Of a stretch of 10,965 nucleotides of DNA, positions 1-7,872 are shown piece after piece. Each line of letters begins with the position of its first letter. Within the stretch, counting starts at the first letter, position 1. Source of the stretch: Candidatus Poseidonia sp. (lineage in GTDB: Archaea; Thermoplasmatota; Poseidoniia; Poseidoniales; Poseidoniaceae); assembly GCA_013330155.1 (NCBI GenBank), contig DUIU01000111.1, forward strand, positions 1-10,965, in the 5' to 3' direction. The position numbers and the translations under genes are program-made. The notes below the pieces were generated by a model. That model did no database searches, was not told the DNA's origin, and saw only the letters and a program-made list of their open reading frames with translations.

Positions 1-1752
1 GTACGCCATCAATTGAAGCGGTACCACCGTGAGCAACGGGGTTAACCATGGATGAATGGATGGAACGCCGATGGAAACGTCGCCTTCGGAAGCGATGGAA
101 TCTCCTTTCTCGTGGATAAGAATGACTTTCGCTCCACGGGCTTTCACCTCATGAAGGGCGGAGAGTGTCTTTTCTTTGAGGTGGTCGTTTGGTGCGATGA
201 TAACCACTGGGCTCCCCTCCTCCAGAAGGGCGATGGGTCCGTGCTTCATTTCACCCGCTGGGTAGGCCAAACACGGGATGTAAGCCAGTTCCATGAGTTT
301 GAGCGCTCCTTCTTTCGCCACGGTTGCTGAAAGTCCTCGGCCAAGGAAAAGCACTGAACTAGCTTCGCAAAGCAAATCCACCGCTTCGGAGATTGGACCT
401 GTATCTTCAAAGTAGGTCTCCATCAAATGTGGAGCTTGTTGAAGATGGTGAATGAGGTCGCGCCCATCTTCCTTTGAAAGGTGGCGGGTCCGACCAAGCT
501 GAGTTGCAAAAATGGCCAAAGCCGCAACCATGTTGGTGAACGCCTTGGTCGAAGCAACCGATTGCTCAGGACCGGAGTGGATGTAGACTCCCTGCCCACA
601 AAGACGAGCAATGGTTGAGCCAACCACGTTGACGACCCCAAACACCTTCCCACCTTTGAGTTTGATTTCTTTTACCGCAGAAATCGTGTCGGCGGTTTCA
701 CCGGATTGGGACACAGCGAGGTAAAGCGCCTTTGGATTGATGACCGTATCGTTGTTTCTGAATTCACTCGAGATGTGTGAAACTGCAGGGATTCGACCCA
801 TTTTTTCAATCAAAGTCTGCCCGATTTCAGCGGCATAAGCCGCCGTACCGCATCCCAAAAGGCGAACATGAGGAGCTTGAACGAGGGTGCTGTGGTCCAA
901 GCCCATCCCGCCCAATCGTCCGGTTCCCATCTCGCGGTCAACACGGCCAGCAATGCACTGACGAAGAGCGTCGGGTTGTTCGTAGATTTCTTTGTACATG
1001 TAGTGAGGAGCATCACCCAATTCCGCCTCGCCCCATGCATTCTCGAGGACCGTTATGCTTGGCTCAACCGAACGGCCTTTCATCGAGGTGATGGTGAAGG
1101 CATCCGGTTTGATGACGGCAATATCACCGTCTTCGAGGTAGACGACCCGTTGGGTGTGAGCGGTCAATGGGTGGGGGTCGCTTGAAACAAAGGTTTCACC
1201 TTCACCTTGGCCGATGATAAGGGGGGAGCCGTTGCGGGCGCAGATCAGCATGTCATGGTCTCGAAACAAAATGCAAAGCCCCCAAGTTCCACGGAGCCGA
1301 CGGAGCGTGGTCTGAACTGATTTGAGCGGTGTAGCACCTTGCTCAAGTTCAAGGGCCATCATTTGGACAAGCACCTCCGAATCCGTCTCACTGACGCATT
1401 CAATGCCCTGCGCAGCAAGGCCTCTGCGAAGTTGTTGGAAGTTCTCAATGATGCCGTTGTGCACAAGATGAATCGTACCGTCATTGGAGGCATGTGGGTG
1501 GGTATTGGCCTCTGTGACACCTCCATGGGTTGCCCAGCGTGTATGAGCGATGCCGAGTGTGCCCCGAACATCGTCCGGTAAAATGGCCTTCAAGTCAGCG
1601 ACCCTACCCACGGTTTTGTGGGTTTGAATGGTGTTTCCATCATCAACAGCAACTCCCGTTGAATCGTAACCACGGTACTCAAGACGCCGAAGACCTTCTA
1701 CCAAAATTGGGAGAGCTTGTTGATGTCCAAGGTAGCCAAAAATACCGCACAT
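1..1752 (-). CDS. glmS: Glutamine--fructose-6-phosphate aminotransferase (isomerizing), C-terminus cut by window edge
   Basis: Cytoplasmic enzyme that makes glucosamine-6-phosphate from fructose-6-phosphate and glutamine, the entry step to UDP-GlcNAc and surface glycans. My translation of the minus strand is open from 1752 to base 1 (584 residues). The start is fixed by the sequence MCGIFGYLG: Cys2 becomes the N-terminal nucleophile of the class II glutaminase after Met removal. The glutaminase domain (about 2-235) shows EYRGYDSTG (25-33), HTRWATHG (70-77) and HNGIIENF (98-105). Two SIS sugar-isomerase domains follow, with LGCGTAAYAA (299-308), SQSGET (348-353), VASTKAFT (399-406), Glu488 in KLMELAYI and His504 in GEMKHGP, the last two at the same numbers as in E. 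coli GlmS. The family is about 609 residues, so roughly 23 C-terminal residues, including the expected catalytic Lys, lie outside the window. It begins 9 bp after the S8 protease stop and is probably co-transcribed with it. Confidence 0.97.
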   Translation of the reverse strand, partial: MCGIFGYLGHQQALPILVEGLRRLEYRGYDSTGVAVDDGNTIQTHKTVGRVADLKAILPDDVRGTLGIAHTRWATHGGVTEANTHPHASNDGTIHLVHNGIIENFQQLRRGLAAQGIECVSETDSEVLVQMMALELEQGATPLKSVQTTLRRLRGTWGLCILFRDHDMLICARNGSPLIIGQGEGETFVSSDPHPLTAHTQRVVYLEDGDIAVIKPDAFTITSMKGRSVEPSITVLENAWGEAELGDAPHYMYKEIYEQPDALRQCIAGRVDREMGTGRLGGMGLDHSTLVQAPHVRLLGCGTAAYAAEIGQTLIEKMGRIPAVSHISSEFRNNDTVINPKALYLAVSQSGETADTISAVKEIKLKGGKVFGVVNVVGSTIARLCGQGVYIHSGPEQSVASTKAFTNMVAALAIFATQLGRTRHLSKEDGRDLIHHLQQAPHLMETYFEDTGPISEAVDLLCEASSVLFLGRGLSATVAKEGALKLMELAYIPCLAYPAGEMKHGPIALLEEGSPVVIIAPNDHLKEKTLSALHEVKARGAKVILIHEKGDSIASEGDVSIGVPSIHPWLTPLLTVVPLQLMAY

Positions 1753-1758
1753 AAGATT

Positions 1759-1763
1759 CCCTC
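1759..1763 (-). promoter_or_regulatory. Ribosome binding site of glmS overlapping the upstream stop codon
   Basis: On the minus strand the bases GAGGG lie 6 nt before the glmS ATG and overlap the TGA stop (1764-1762) of the S8 protease gene. The arrangement supports the chosen glmS start and suggests translational coupling between the two genes. Confidence 0.6.
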
Positions 1764-4700
1764 ATAAGTCGATGACGACGCCACAAACGGGGCATTTTAC
1801 GCGCTTCAGCATGAGATCCTTGACGCTGAAAGTTGCTTCGCAGGAGGAACAGGATACATCCCGTTTGAGGTCGGGAAGTGGTAGAGCCGGCGTTGGTAGA
1901 GGTCCTGGCAAAGGTGCGCTGCCATCCAAGGCCGGAAGTGGGAGAGGAAGCGGTGGTAAAGCACCGGGCAATGGCGGGAGGCCTTGTTGAAGAACGGCCG
2001 TCATCTCGTTCATTTCTCGTTGTTGCTTTCGCTTCATTCGTCGTTCTAAACGGGCGTTGCCTTCGCCGTCCTCAAGTTTCTTCTCGAGTTCCTTCGCAAG
2101 GGTTTCTTCTTCGTCATCCATGACGGCGACAGGAGTTTGTACGGTGAGTTCTTCCTCGCCGTCAATAACCATGAGAAGTGGACCATCATCGGCCTCTGGG
2201 TTGATCATGACTTCCAAAATCTCACCCTCTTCGTCCTCCATTTCATCGAGGAGTTCCTCCACTTCGCTTCGAGAACGACGGACAACGATAGCGATCGAAG
2301 CCAAGAACAAGAACAAGAGGCCAAAACCGATGCCGATTAAACGCATTTTCACCTCTCGAGAATCTCCCGGGAGGTAGTCAAGAAGCGTCTCCAAAAGGCC
2401 GGGGGAGGCAACGGCTGAGTTGGACCCCGAAAGCGAGGCAATCTTGCTCAAACTGAGTGAACCACCCGGCGTGATTGAGCAAACAATGGTGTCGTCTTCC
2501 ATAACACCAACACCGAAAAGGAAACCCTGCTCAAGCATGTTGGACAGCCCACTGAGTGGAAGGCCGTTTGAATCAGCGACCAAGCCTAAACGGTAAACTG
2601 GACCGTTCAAATTGATTTCATCGTGGTACAAATAGAGACCGTCCTGACGAAGCGTGAGGGAAACATCTGTTGCACCTGGAGCCAGCGTGCGGGTGTCGTC
2701 TTGGCCCGCCCATACAGCGTTGGTATTGGAAACCACGACGTTAGCGACCTTGCCTTGGCCTTCAATCCATGCACCCACCAAACGGTCTTCGCCGTCGTTG
2801 ACCATGACTTCCAGATGAGGTGTGCGGGCATCATCGCCTACGGAGTATTGGAAACTCCACGACGGTGTGGTGTAGGAGCCGTGAGTGTACATGAGGCCGA
2901 CCCGTTTGACACCGGTCACGTCCTCACGGTATTCCTGATACAGAAGGTGGAGGTATTCTTCGCCGAGCCCGACACCGAGCGGTTGGACGTCTCCCGGTCG
3001 GATGTCAATATCGGACAATACCGTGAGAGGATTTGACCATGACGCGCCCCGGTCGGGAGAGGTAGAAGAGATGACGAAAAGGGAGGTGACATCCTGCCAC
3101 GACCCACCGGTGGAAAGGTCCCGATGGTAGCCTGCAAGGACCATGGTTCCATCGTATTGGTCAAAGGTAAACCCATAGTAGGACCCTTCTGAGAACTTTA
3201 AGGCCGGCATGTGGTAGTGCTTCGGAGTGGTTTTACCGGCGGCGGAAATCGAGGTCATGGCAATGTCGGTGAGGATGTAGCCTTCGAGGCTGAGTGAGCG
3301 ACGTGTCCAAGCGACTTGGACAAGGCCATCATCCCGCTGGTGAACAGCGAGTTCACCGCCCCAATTTTCTTCCAGCACGACCCCACCCACCATTGACAGC
3401 GTGGAGGTAATGGTCCGAGCATGGAGTTCACCGTCGATGGTGGTGAACAACAATCCGCCGTCATCCAAACCAATGAAGTCAACGGCCACTTCTCCCGATG
3501 AGAGGGTTAGCCCAATCCTCGGTCCGGCTTGGAGGTCAGCGACGGTCACGTTGAAACGCAATTCGCTGTGTTGCAACTCGACGCCCGAACCGCTGAGCAC
3601 AGCACGATAAGACACGCCTCCTGGTTCATCGTGGACGTCTTCAAACTGGGCATATGCGTACCCGGAGGTCGTGCTTGAGCCGGGAACAAGGGATAACGAT
3701 TGATCTTTCAATCTCATCCAACCCTGTCCCTCGAAGAAACGCTCCAATCCAAGGTTGAGGTTGCTGGCATCGGTCTGACCGAGGTTGTCGACACGGAGTC
3801 GGATATCGTAAGGAGATCCGGGGACAGGAACATCGGGGACCGTTCGCGAAGAACCGGGTAGGAAGCGCAGCATCGGTTCAACCGGGCGTTCATCCACGGT
3901 GAAACTGAACGTGTAGGTGTTGTCGCTTCGGTCGGGGTCTTCGTAAAGTTGTGTGGGGTCAAGAGAAAGGGTCACATCGTGTGTTCCTGCCACCGTCGCC
4001 CACCAGTAGAGCGTGACTTGAACGCTTTCGCCCTGGTTGAGTGAGGTCACCTTTCCTTCAGAAGGGTACGTGCTGGAATCGCCGCCTTCGCCCTCCAAGG
4101 TCAAGTAGACCTCGCTTGCGTCCAAATCCCCAATGTTTCGAAGCCCAAAGCGGACTTCAAGAACGGTACCTGCAACGGCGTCGTTGACCGGGAGACCCCC
4201 GTCATATACGCCAACTGTGCCGGTAAATGCAAAGTTGGGGGCCGCCGGTAAATTGTCCACTTCATAGGTACGTTTCAGGACATCACTGGTCACACCTGAG
4301 GCATTGACCATGCGGACGCTGATGCGATGAGAACCATCGCTAACCTGGGTCGAATCCCATGAAAACGACCATTCCTGGACACCTTCTTCTTGTTCATTCA
4401 AATCATCACCAAGTTGCCAATCTTGGCCGTCAATCTTGTATTCCACACGGTCGTGCTCAGTTCCCTCAACGGTTCCCGAGAAATCGACCGACCCTACCAA
4501 GGATGTTCCAAGAGGAGGTTCGCTCATGGAGATTGATATTCGAGCAAATCGCACGATGCGGACATCGAGGACCGATGCTTCTCCTCCTTCGTTCAATGCG
4601 CGGGCATAAATCAGGGTGTATGCTTCATCCGCATCGACCCAGTTATCGTTGACGGTTATGTCAAAGTACCAATCCTCAGTTGTTCCATCAGCGCTCAGCC

Positions 4701-6648
4701 AATTGGTTAAATCATCGCTTTCGCCGTCTTCAAAGAACTGTTCGAGCTTCACTTGAACTTCGATGTAATCGTTCACACTTGTGTCCGTGGCACCCTCAAT
4801 GGAAAGGGTATTGCCGGCCAGATGGAGCGATTGATTGACCGGTGCAGTCATTGAAACATCTTCACCAAGCCCATCGCCTCCGGGAGGAGGTGTGATGATG
4901 ACTCCCCCGTTGTCTTCGAGGGGTGTGCAGGTGCGACCCAGCACATAGTCAAGGGCGCAAGAAGCATCCACAAGCCCATAACCCCATTTTTCATTCCAGC
5001 GATTGGAAATGTCAGGTTCAGACGCCGAGCCTCGTGCTTCAGATGAATTGTGAAGGATGCTACGAATGTCTTCGGGTGAAAGGGAATTGTCCGCCTGCAA
5101 GAGCGAGGCGACAATGCCGGAGACGAGTGGAGTAGCCATGCTGGTACCGTCTTTCGAATCATAGCCGTCTTCGGCCAACGGGCGTTCAGGTTGACCTGGG
5201 AACGATGGGCCGGTTGCCGCCGTTGCTGACATGATGCCGGTTCCAAAGGCGGTTATGTCGGGTTTAAGTTCGTCCCATTCGTTATCGTCGCCATCATCGA
5301 GACGAGGGCCCCAGTTGGAGTAGGATGCCATCACGTCGTCCGTACGGTTGACGGTGTTTCGGTCGTTCACGGCGCCAATGGAGATGGCCCCGTCGGCGCT
5401 GGCAGGGGAAGGAACCCGCTTGGTACCGTCGTTGCCCATGGCCACGACACAGACAATCCCTGCGTCACGTGCATCGTTGACCAACCGTGCCTCAGCCCCC
5501 GAACCGTTGTCTCCTTCGTCGTTGGGATTGAGCGGACTGCTCACGGAACCGAAGGACATCGAAGCAACATCAATGCCTCGACTTGAATCGTTATTCCCCC
5601 AATCGGTGTTTTTGTTGTTGATCATCCATTGAATTCCGTTAAGCGAGGCTTGGGAGTTGGTACCACCTGAATCGGTCAAGACCTTCACATCGACCAAATA
5701 GGCGCCCATGCCGCTTCCCGTGTGCACTCGTTCCGCCCCTCCGGTGCCCAAAGCCGTCGCTGCGACGTGCGTGCCGTGACCTTGTCCATCGTCAGGGTCA
5801 ACGCTACCATCGGGGTTGGAAGCCGAGGAGGTCGCATCAAACCCAGCGACCCATTTTTGGTCGTTGTAACTGGTAGCATCGCTATCTGGTTCGTCGTCAA
5901 TGTCATCAAAATCATTGAGGGCTCGATGTTCGTTGTCAACGCCCGTGTCAAGGACAGCGATAACCACGCCTTCGCCGTTGTAGCCTCGGGCGTACGTGCT
6001 GGCGGTGTAGACATCAGAAGGCATTGAACGGGTGGCTTCAGAGGCGACGCCATTGAAAGGAATCATCACGTTCTGCATCTCAACCACGACCACGCCGTGA
6101 AGGAAATAAATGTCCATCAAAGCACTGACAGGAACTTTGTCAACCACCACGGAGTCAATGGAATCCATCACTTGGAACCATGCCCCTGCCTCTTCACCAA
6201 TCCATCCATGTTCATACAGGAGGGATTGAAGCGCAGCCACATCATCTGCATCGGGCATCCAAGCAAAATCAACGACGAGGGCGACCGTTTTTCGGTCATC
6301 GGGGCCCAAAACGGAGGTTGGTGAAATGGATTCTTGACCTGCAAGAACGCGCTGGAGACGGTCGTCCATGCCGTTCCAGTCAAGGTCGGGCCCGTATCCA
6401 AGCCACCACTGGTCGGGTTCTGAGGAGGGGCGGTCGCCTCGTTCAATCATTCGAGTCGGGCGTTCGCACATCTCCTCTCCGCACATGAGCGGGGGCAGGC
6501 CGTCCACGAGAATCGGCTCCTCGTATTGAGCCACAGGAGTTGCATGAACCGGGTTCGATAGAAGCCCACCGCTGACATCCGCCAACAGCATCAGAACGGC
6601 AAAGAGAAGGGCGCCCGTTCGGAATGATGGCCGTGGTGCACTTCGCAT
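1762..6648 (-). CDS. Large membrane-anchored subtilisin-like (S8) serine protease with cytoplasmic zinc-ribbon tail
   Basis: Predicted secreted, membrane-tethered endopeptidase of 1628 residues. I chose the ATG at 6648: it starts a signal peptide (hydrophobic core about 13-30, likely cleavage after VHA, residue 36) and has a good ribosome binding site. The same frame stays open upstream to 6891, but that stretch overlaps the rhomboid gene and looks non-secretory. Order of parts: a propeptide-like region (about 120-199); S8 catalytic domain with Asp234 (VLDTGVD), His291 (GHGTHVA), oxyanion Asn406 (MGND) and Ser503 (DGTSMATP); two Ig-like beta domains (about 600-800); two CARDB-like domains (about 807-1037); a beta-rich, propeller-like region (about 1044-1404) with one Asp-box (1197-1204); a membrane helix (1437-1456) followed by RRSR; an acidic, partly coiled segment; a Pro-Leu tract; and a terminal zinc ribbon (Cys1600, 1603, 1619, 1622). 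All catalytic residues are present. The S8 call is firm; the accessory domain names are by pattern only. Substrate unknown; protein degradation for nutrition or surface processing are both possible. Confidence 0.93.
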   Translation of the reverse strand: MRSAPRPSFRTGALLFAVLMLLADVSGGLLSNPVHATPVAQYEEPILVDGLPPLMCGEEMCERPTRMIERGDRPSSEPDQWWLGYGPDLDWNGMDDRLQRVLAGQESISPTSVLGPDDRKTVALVVDFAWMPDADDVAALQSLLYEHGWIGEEAGAWFQVMDSIDSVVVDKVPVSALMDIYFLHGVVVVEMQNVMIPFNGVASEATRSMPSDVYTASTYARGYNGEGVVIAVLDTGVDNEHRALNDFDDIDDEPDSDATSYNDQKWVAGFDATSSASNPDGSVDPDDGQGHGTHVAATALGTGGAERVHTGSGMGAYLVDVKVLTDSGGTNSQASLNGIQWMINNKNTDWGNNDSSRGIDVASMSFGSVSSPLNPNDEGDNGSGAEARLVNDARDAGIVCVVAMGNDGTKRVPSPASADGAISIGAVNDRNTVNRTDDVMASYSNWGPRLDDGDDNEWDELKPDITAFGTGIMSATAATGPSFPGQPERPLAEDGYDSKDGTSMATPLVSGIVASLLQADNSLSPEDIRSILHNSSEARGSASEPDISNRWNEKWGYGLVDASCALDYVLGRTCTPLEDNGGVIITPPPGGDGLGEDVSMTAPVNQSLHLAGNTLSIEGATDTSVNDYIEVQVKLEQFFEDGESDDLTNWLSADGTTEDWYFDITVNDNWVDADEAYTLIYARALNEGGEASVLDVRIVRFARISISMSEPPLGTSLVGSVDFSGTVEGTEHDRVEYKIDGQDWQLGDDLNEQEEGVQEWSFSWDSTQVSDGSHRISVRMVNASGVTSDVLKRTYEVDNLPAAPNFAFTGTVGVYDGGLPVNDAVAGTVLEVRFGLRNIGDLDASEVYLTLEGEGGDSSTYPSEGKVTSLNQGESVQVTLYWWATVAGTHDVTLSLDPTQLYEDPDRSDNTYTFSFTVDERPVEPMLRFLPGSSRTVPDVPVPGSPYDIRLRVDNLGQTDASNLNLGLERFFEGQGWMRLKDQSLSLVPGSSTTSGYAYAQFEDVHDEPGGVSYRAVLSGSGVELQHSELRFNVTVADLQAGPRIGLTLSSGEVAVDFIGLDDGGLLFTTIDGELHARTITSTLSMVGGVVLEENWGGELAVHQRDDGLVQVAWTRRSLSLEGYILTDIAMTSISAAGKTTPKHYHMPALKFSEGSYYGFTFDQYDGTMVLAGYHRDLSTGGSWQDVTSLFVISSTSPDRGASWSNPLTVLSDIDIRPGDVQPLGVGLGEEYLHLLYQEYREDVTGVKRVGLMYTHGSYTTPSWSFQYSVGDDARTPHLEVMVNDGEDRLVGAWIEGQGKVANVVVSNTNAVWAGQDDTRTLAPGATDVSLTLRQDGLYLYHDEINLNGPVYRLGLVADSNGLPLSGLSNMLEQGFLFGVGVMEDDTIVCSITPGGSLSLSKIASLSGSNSAVASPGLLETLLDYLPGDSREVKMRLIGIGFGLLFLFLASIAIVVRRSRSEVEELLDEMEDEEGEILEVMINPEADDGPLLMVIDGEEELTVQTPVAVMDDEEETLAKELEKKLEDGEGNARLERRMKRKQQREMNEMTAVLQQGLPPLPGALPPLPLPLPALDGSAPLPGPLPTPALPLPDLKRDVSCSSCEATFSVKDLMLKRVKCPVCGVVIDL
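1783..2340 (-). other. Membrane anchor and cytoplasmic tail of the S8 protease
   Basis: This part of the protease gene encodes residues 1437-1622. A 20-residue hydrophobic helix with small residues at its outer end (LIGIGFG) is followed by the basic RRSR, which by the positive-inside rule places the rest in the cytoplasm. The tail has an acidic stretch (EELLDEMEDEEGE), a charged helix likely to form a coiled coil (about 1514-1553), a Pro-Leu linker and a CxxC-15 residues-CxxC zinc ribbon ending five residues before the C-terminus. A plain sheddable or anchored exoenzyme would not need such a tail. Confidence 0.75.
1873..1983 (-). repeat. Low-complexity Pro-Leu-rich coding tract
   Basis: Inside the protease gene, residues about 1556-1592 are made almost only of Pro, Leu, Gly and Ala, with repeated LPP, LPLP and PLPG units. 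It looks like a flexible or polyproline-type linker that holds the terminal zinc ribbon away from the coiled segment. It is degenerate at the DNA level, not a perfect tandem repeat. Confidence 0.7.
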
Positions 6649-6736
6649 GGCTTCCCCTCTCCATGCTTTGGAAGGCTTGCCTACCTTTGATTCTATCCTC
6701 AGATGTATCACGCCGTCCAACGATTCATGCCTCAAC
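6649..6736 (-). promoter_or_regulatory. Leader between rhomboid and S8 protease genes, with ribosome binding site
   Basis: This 88-bp gap precedes the protease start. The bases GGAGAGGGG (6662-6654 on the minus strand) lie 5 nt before the ATG at 6648 and match the archaeal anti-Shine-Dalgarno sequence well, which decides the start in favour of 6648. I could not identify a convincing TATA/BRE pair, so it is open whether the protease gene has its own promoter or is read from the rhomboid gene. Confidence 0.6.
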
Positions 6737-7783
6737 TTAGCGAGGCGGCCATTCGAGGTGTTTGGTATCGACAGAGCACTGCAGATGAGGGCCCGTCGAA
6801 CGTTCCACCAAACCGAGGGGAGCTTCACAGACGGGACACACGCCGGCATCAGCAAGATGCTCCATCCAGGCAGCCCTCGTTTCCGGTTCATCGCTGGCTT
6901 GCATCAAATTTTTGAGCGGTTCCCTGAGGTGTTTTGGAACCTCATAACCGGCCGAAGTCCAAGGGTCTTCGAGGGCGCTGAGGTCAACCATGTTGGCTTT
7001 CATTCGACGACGTTGAGCTGAATGGGCGGCGCCGTGACTTGGCCCTCCGTCGACCACGCCCAGTTCAACCGGACCGCCGCGCGCTACAATCGGAAGAAAG
7101 GCATAGGCGGAGATAAAACCACCAATATGGGCCATGTGAGCAATGCCGCTTGAAGTCCCAGCCTCCATGGTGGAAAAAGCACGAATCAATTCCAAGCCGA
7201 AATACAACAAGGCGATGAACACCACTGGCCAGGGACGAATCAACAGCAGAGGGAAGGGAATCTCATCCCTTGGCCACCCTGCGAGATAAGCCCCGAGCAA
7301 ACCGAATGCAGCGCCGGACGCCCCCAGCGCCGGCGTGTAAGATTGCGCATTGAACGCAACCCAACCAAGTGAACCCCCGAGCAAGCCAATGACATACACC
7401 ACAGCAAACCGTTTTGACCCAAGGCGTTGTTCCAAGGGAACGCCGACCAGCGCCAAAATGATGACGTTTCCTAGCACGTGCATCATGTCGCCTTGGCTAT
7501 GGAGAAAGCCTGCCGTAGCCAACGTGTGAAGGAAGGATGGCTCAAAAGCCCGCACTGGAACAAGGACAAAATCATTCCATACCCAAATGTCCACGAAGCC
7601 CCAACTGTAGAGCATCGACCACAACACTTGGACCACCGCTCCAAGCAGTACACTCACGGTTATGCCCATAGCGAGTGAGGTTCGTGTGCGAGCGGCATAA
7701 ATGAGCGGTGTAAAGATGGCCACAAACCACAACAACAGGACCATCCACTCCACCGAAGAGAAGAAGGACATGGCAAAGCCCAT
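6737..7783 (-). CDS. Rhomboid-family intramembrane serine protease with C-terminal zinc-binding tail
   Basis: Polytopic membrane protease of 348 residues that should cut membrane helices of other proteins within the lipid bilayer. About seven membrane segments are visible (about 12-30, 38-60, 101-117, 124-143, 150-170, 184-205, 212-233), that is, the six-helix rhomboid core plus an extra N-terminal helix. Key motifs are HxxxN (His102, Asn106) in core helix 2, GASG with nucleophile Ser156 in core helix 4, and AHIGG with catalytic His219 in core helix 6. The cytoplasmic tail of about 115 residues ends in CPVC (316-319) followed by Cys336 and His342, a probable one-domain zinc finger. The start at 7783 has GAAGGGA 5 nt upstream; a second Met at residue 5 lacks one. 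It lies upstream of, and on the same strand as, the S8 protease gene, and is divergent from the ccm cluster. The family call is firm; the substrate is not known. Confidence 0.93.
   Translation of the reverse strand: MGFAMSFFSSVEWMVLLLWFVAIFTPLIYAARTRTSLAMGITVSVLLGAVVQVLWSMLYSWGFVDIWVWNDFVLVPVRAFEPSFLHTLATAGFLHSQGDMMHVLGNVIILALVGVPLEQRLGSKRFAVVYVIGLLGGSLGWVAFNAQSYTPALGASGAAFGLLGAYLAGWPRDEIPFPLLLIRPWPVVFIALLYFGLELIRAFSTMEAGTSSGIAHMAHIGGFISAYAFLPIVARGGPVELGVVDGGPSHGAAHSAQRRRMKANMVDLSALEDPWTSAGYEVPKHLREPLKNLMQASDEPETRAAWMEHLADAGVCPVCEAPLGLVERSTGPHLQCSVDTKHLEWPPR
6758..6838 (-). other. Putative C-terminal zinc finger of the rhomboid protein
   Basis: Residues 316-342 of the rhomboid hold Cys316, Cys319, Cys336 and His342, spaced like a small zinc ribbon with one Cys replaced by His. 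It is separated from the last membrane helix by about 80 polar residues. Zinc binding is inferred from spacing only. Confidence 0.5.
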
Positions 7784-7872
7784 GCAGGTCCCTTCGGCTC
7801 CATCTCTTTTGAGTTGATGTCTCTGGATGAAGAAACAGGAGGGTTCTTGCCCGAACGACCTCTCCCCGAACC
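7784..7872. promoter_or_regulatory. Divergent intergenic region between rhomboid and ccm genes
   Basis: This 89-bp gap must hold the promoters for both the leftward rhomboid gene and the rightward ccm cluster, since the genes start away from each other. On the minus strand GAAGGGA (7795-7789) is the likely rhomboid ribosome binding site. No Shine-Dalgarno sequence precedes the ccmA-like ATG at 7873, so that transcript may be leaderless or have a very short leader. I saw no clear TATA box in either direction. Confidence 0.45.

Noticed and set aside
777..1581. Several plus-strand frames of 80-105 codons in the left part
   Set aside because: They run opposite to the well-conserved GlmS reading frame and show no family features.
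6649..6891. N-terminal extension of the S8 protease to a start at 6891
   Set aside because: It overlaps the end of the rhomboid gene by 155 bases, puts a non-secretory stretch before an obvious signal peptide, and the ATG at 6648 has a strong ribosome binding site.
7784..7872. Candidate TATA boxes in the divergent gap
   Set aside because: A/T-rich bits such as CTCAAAAGAG do not match a TATA box at a sensible distance from either start.
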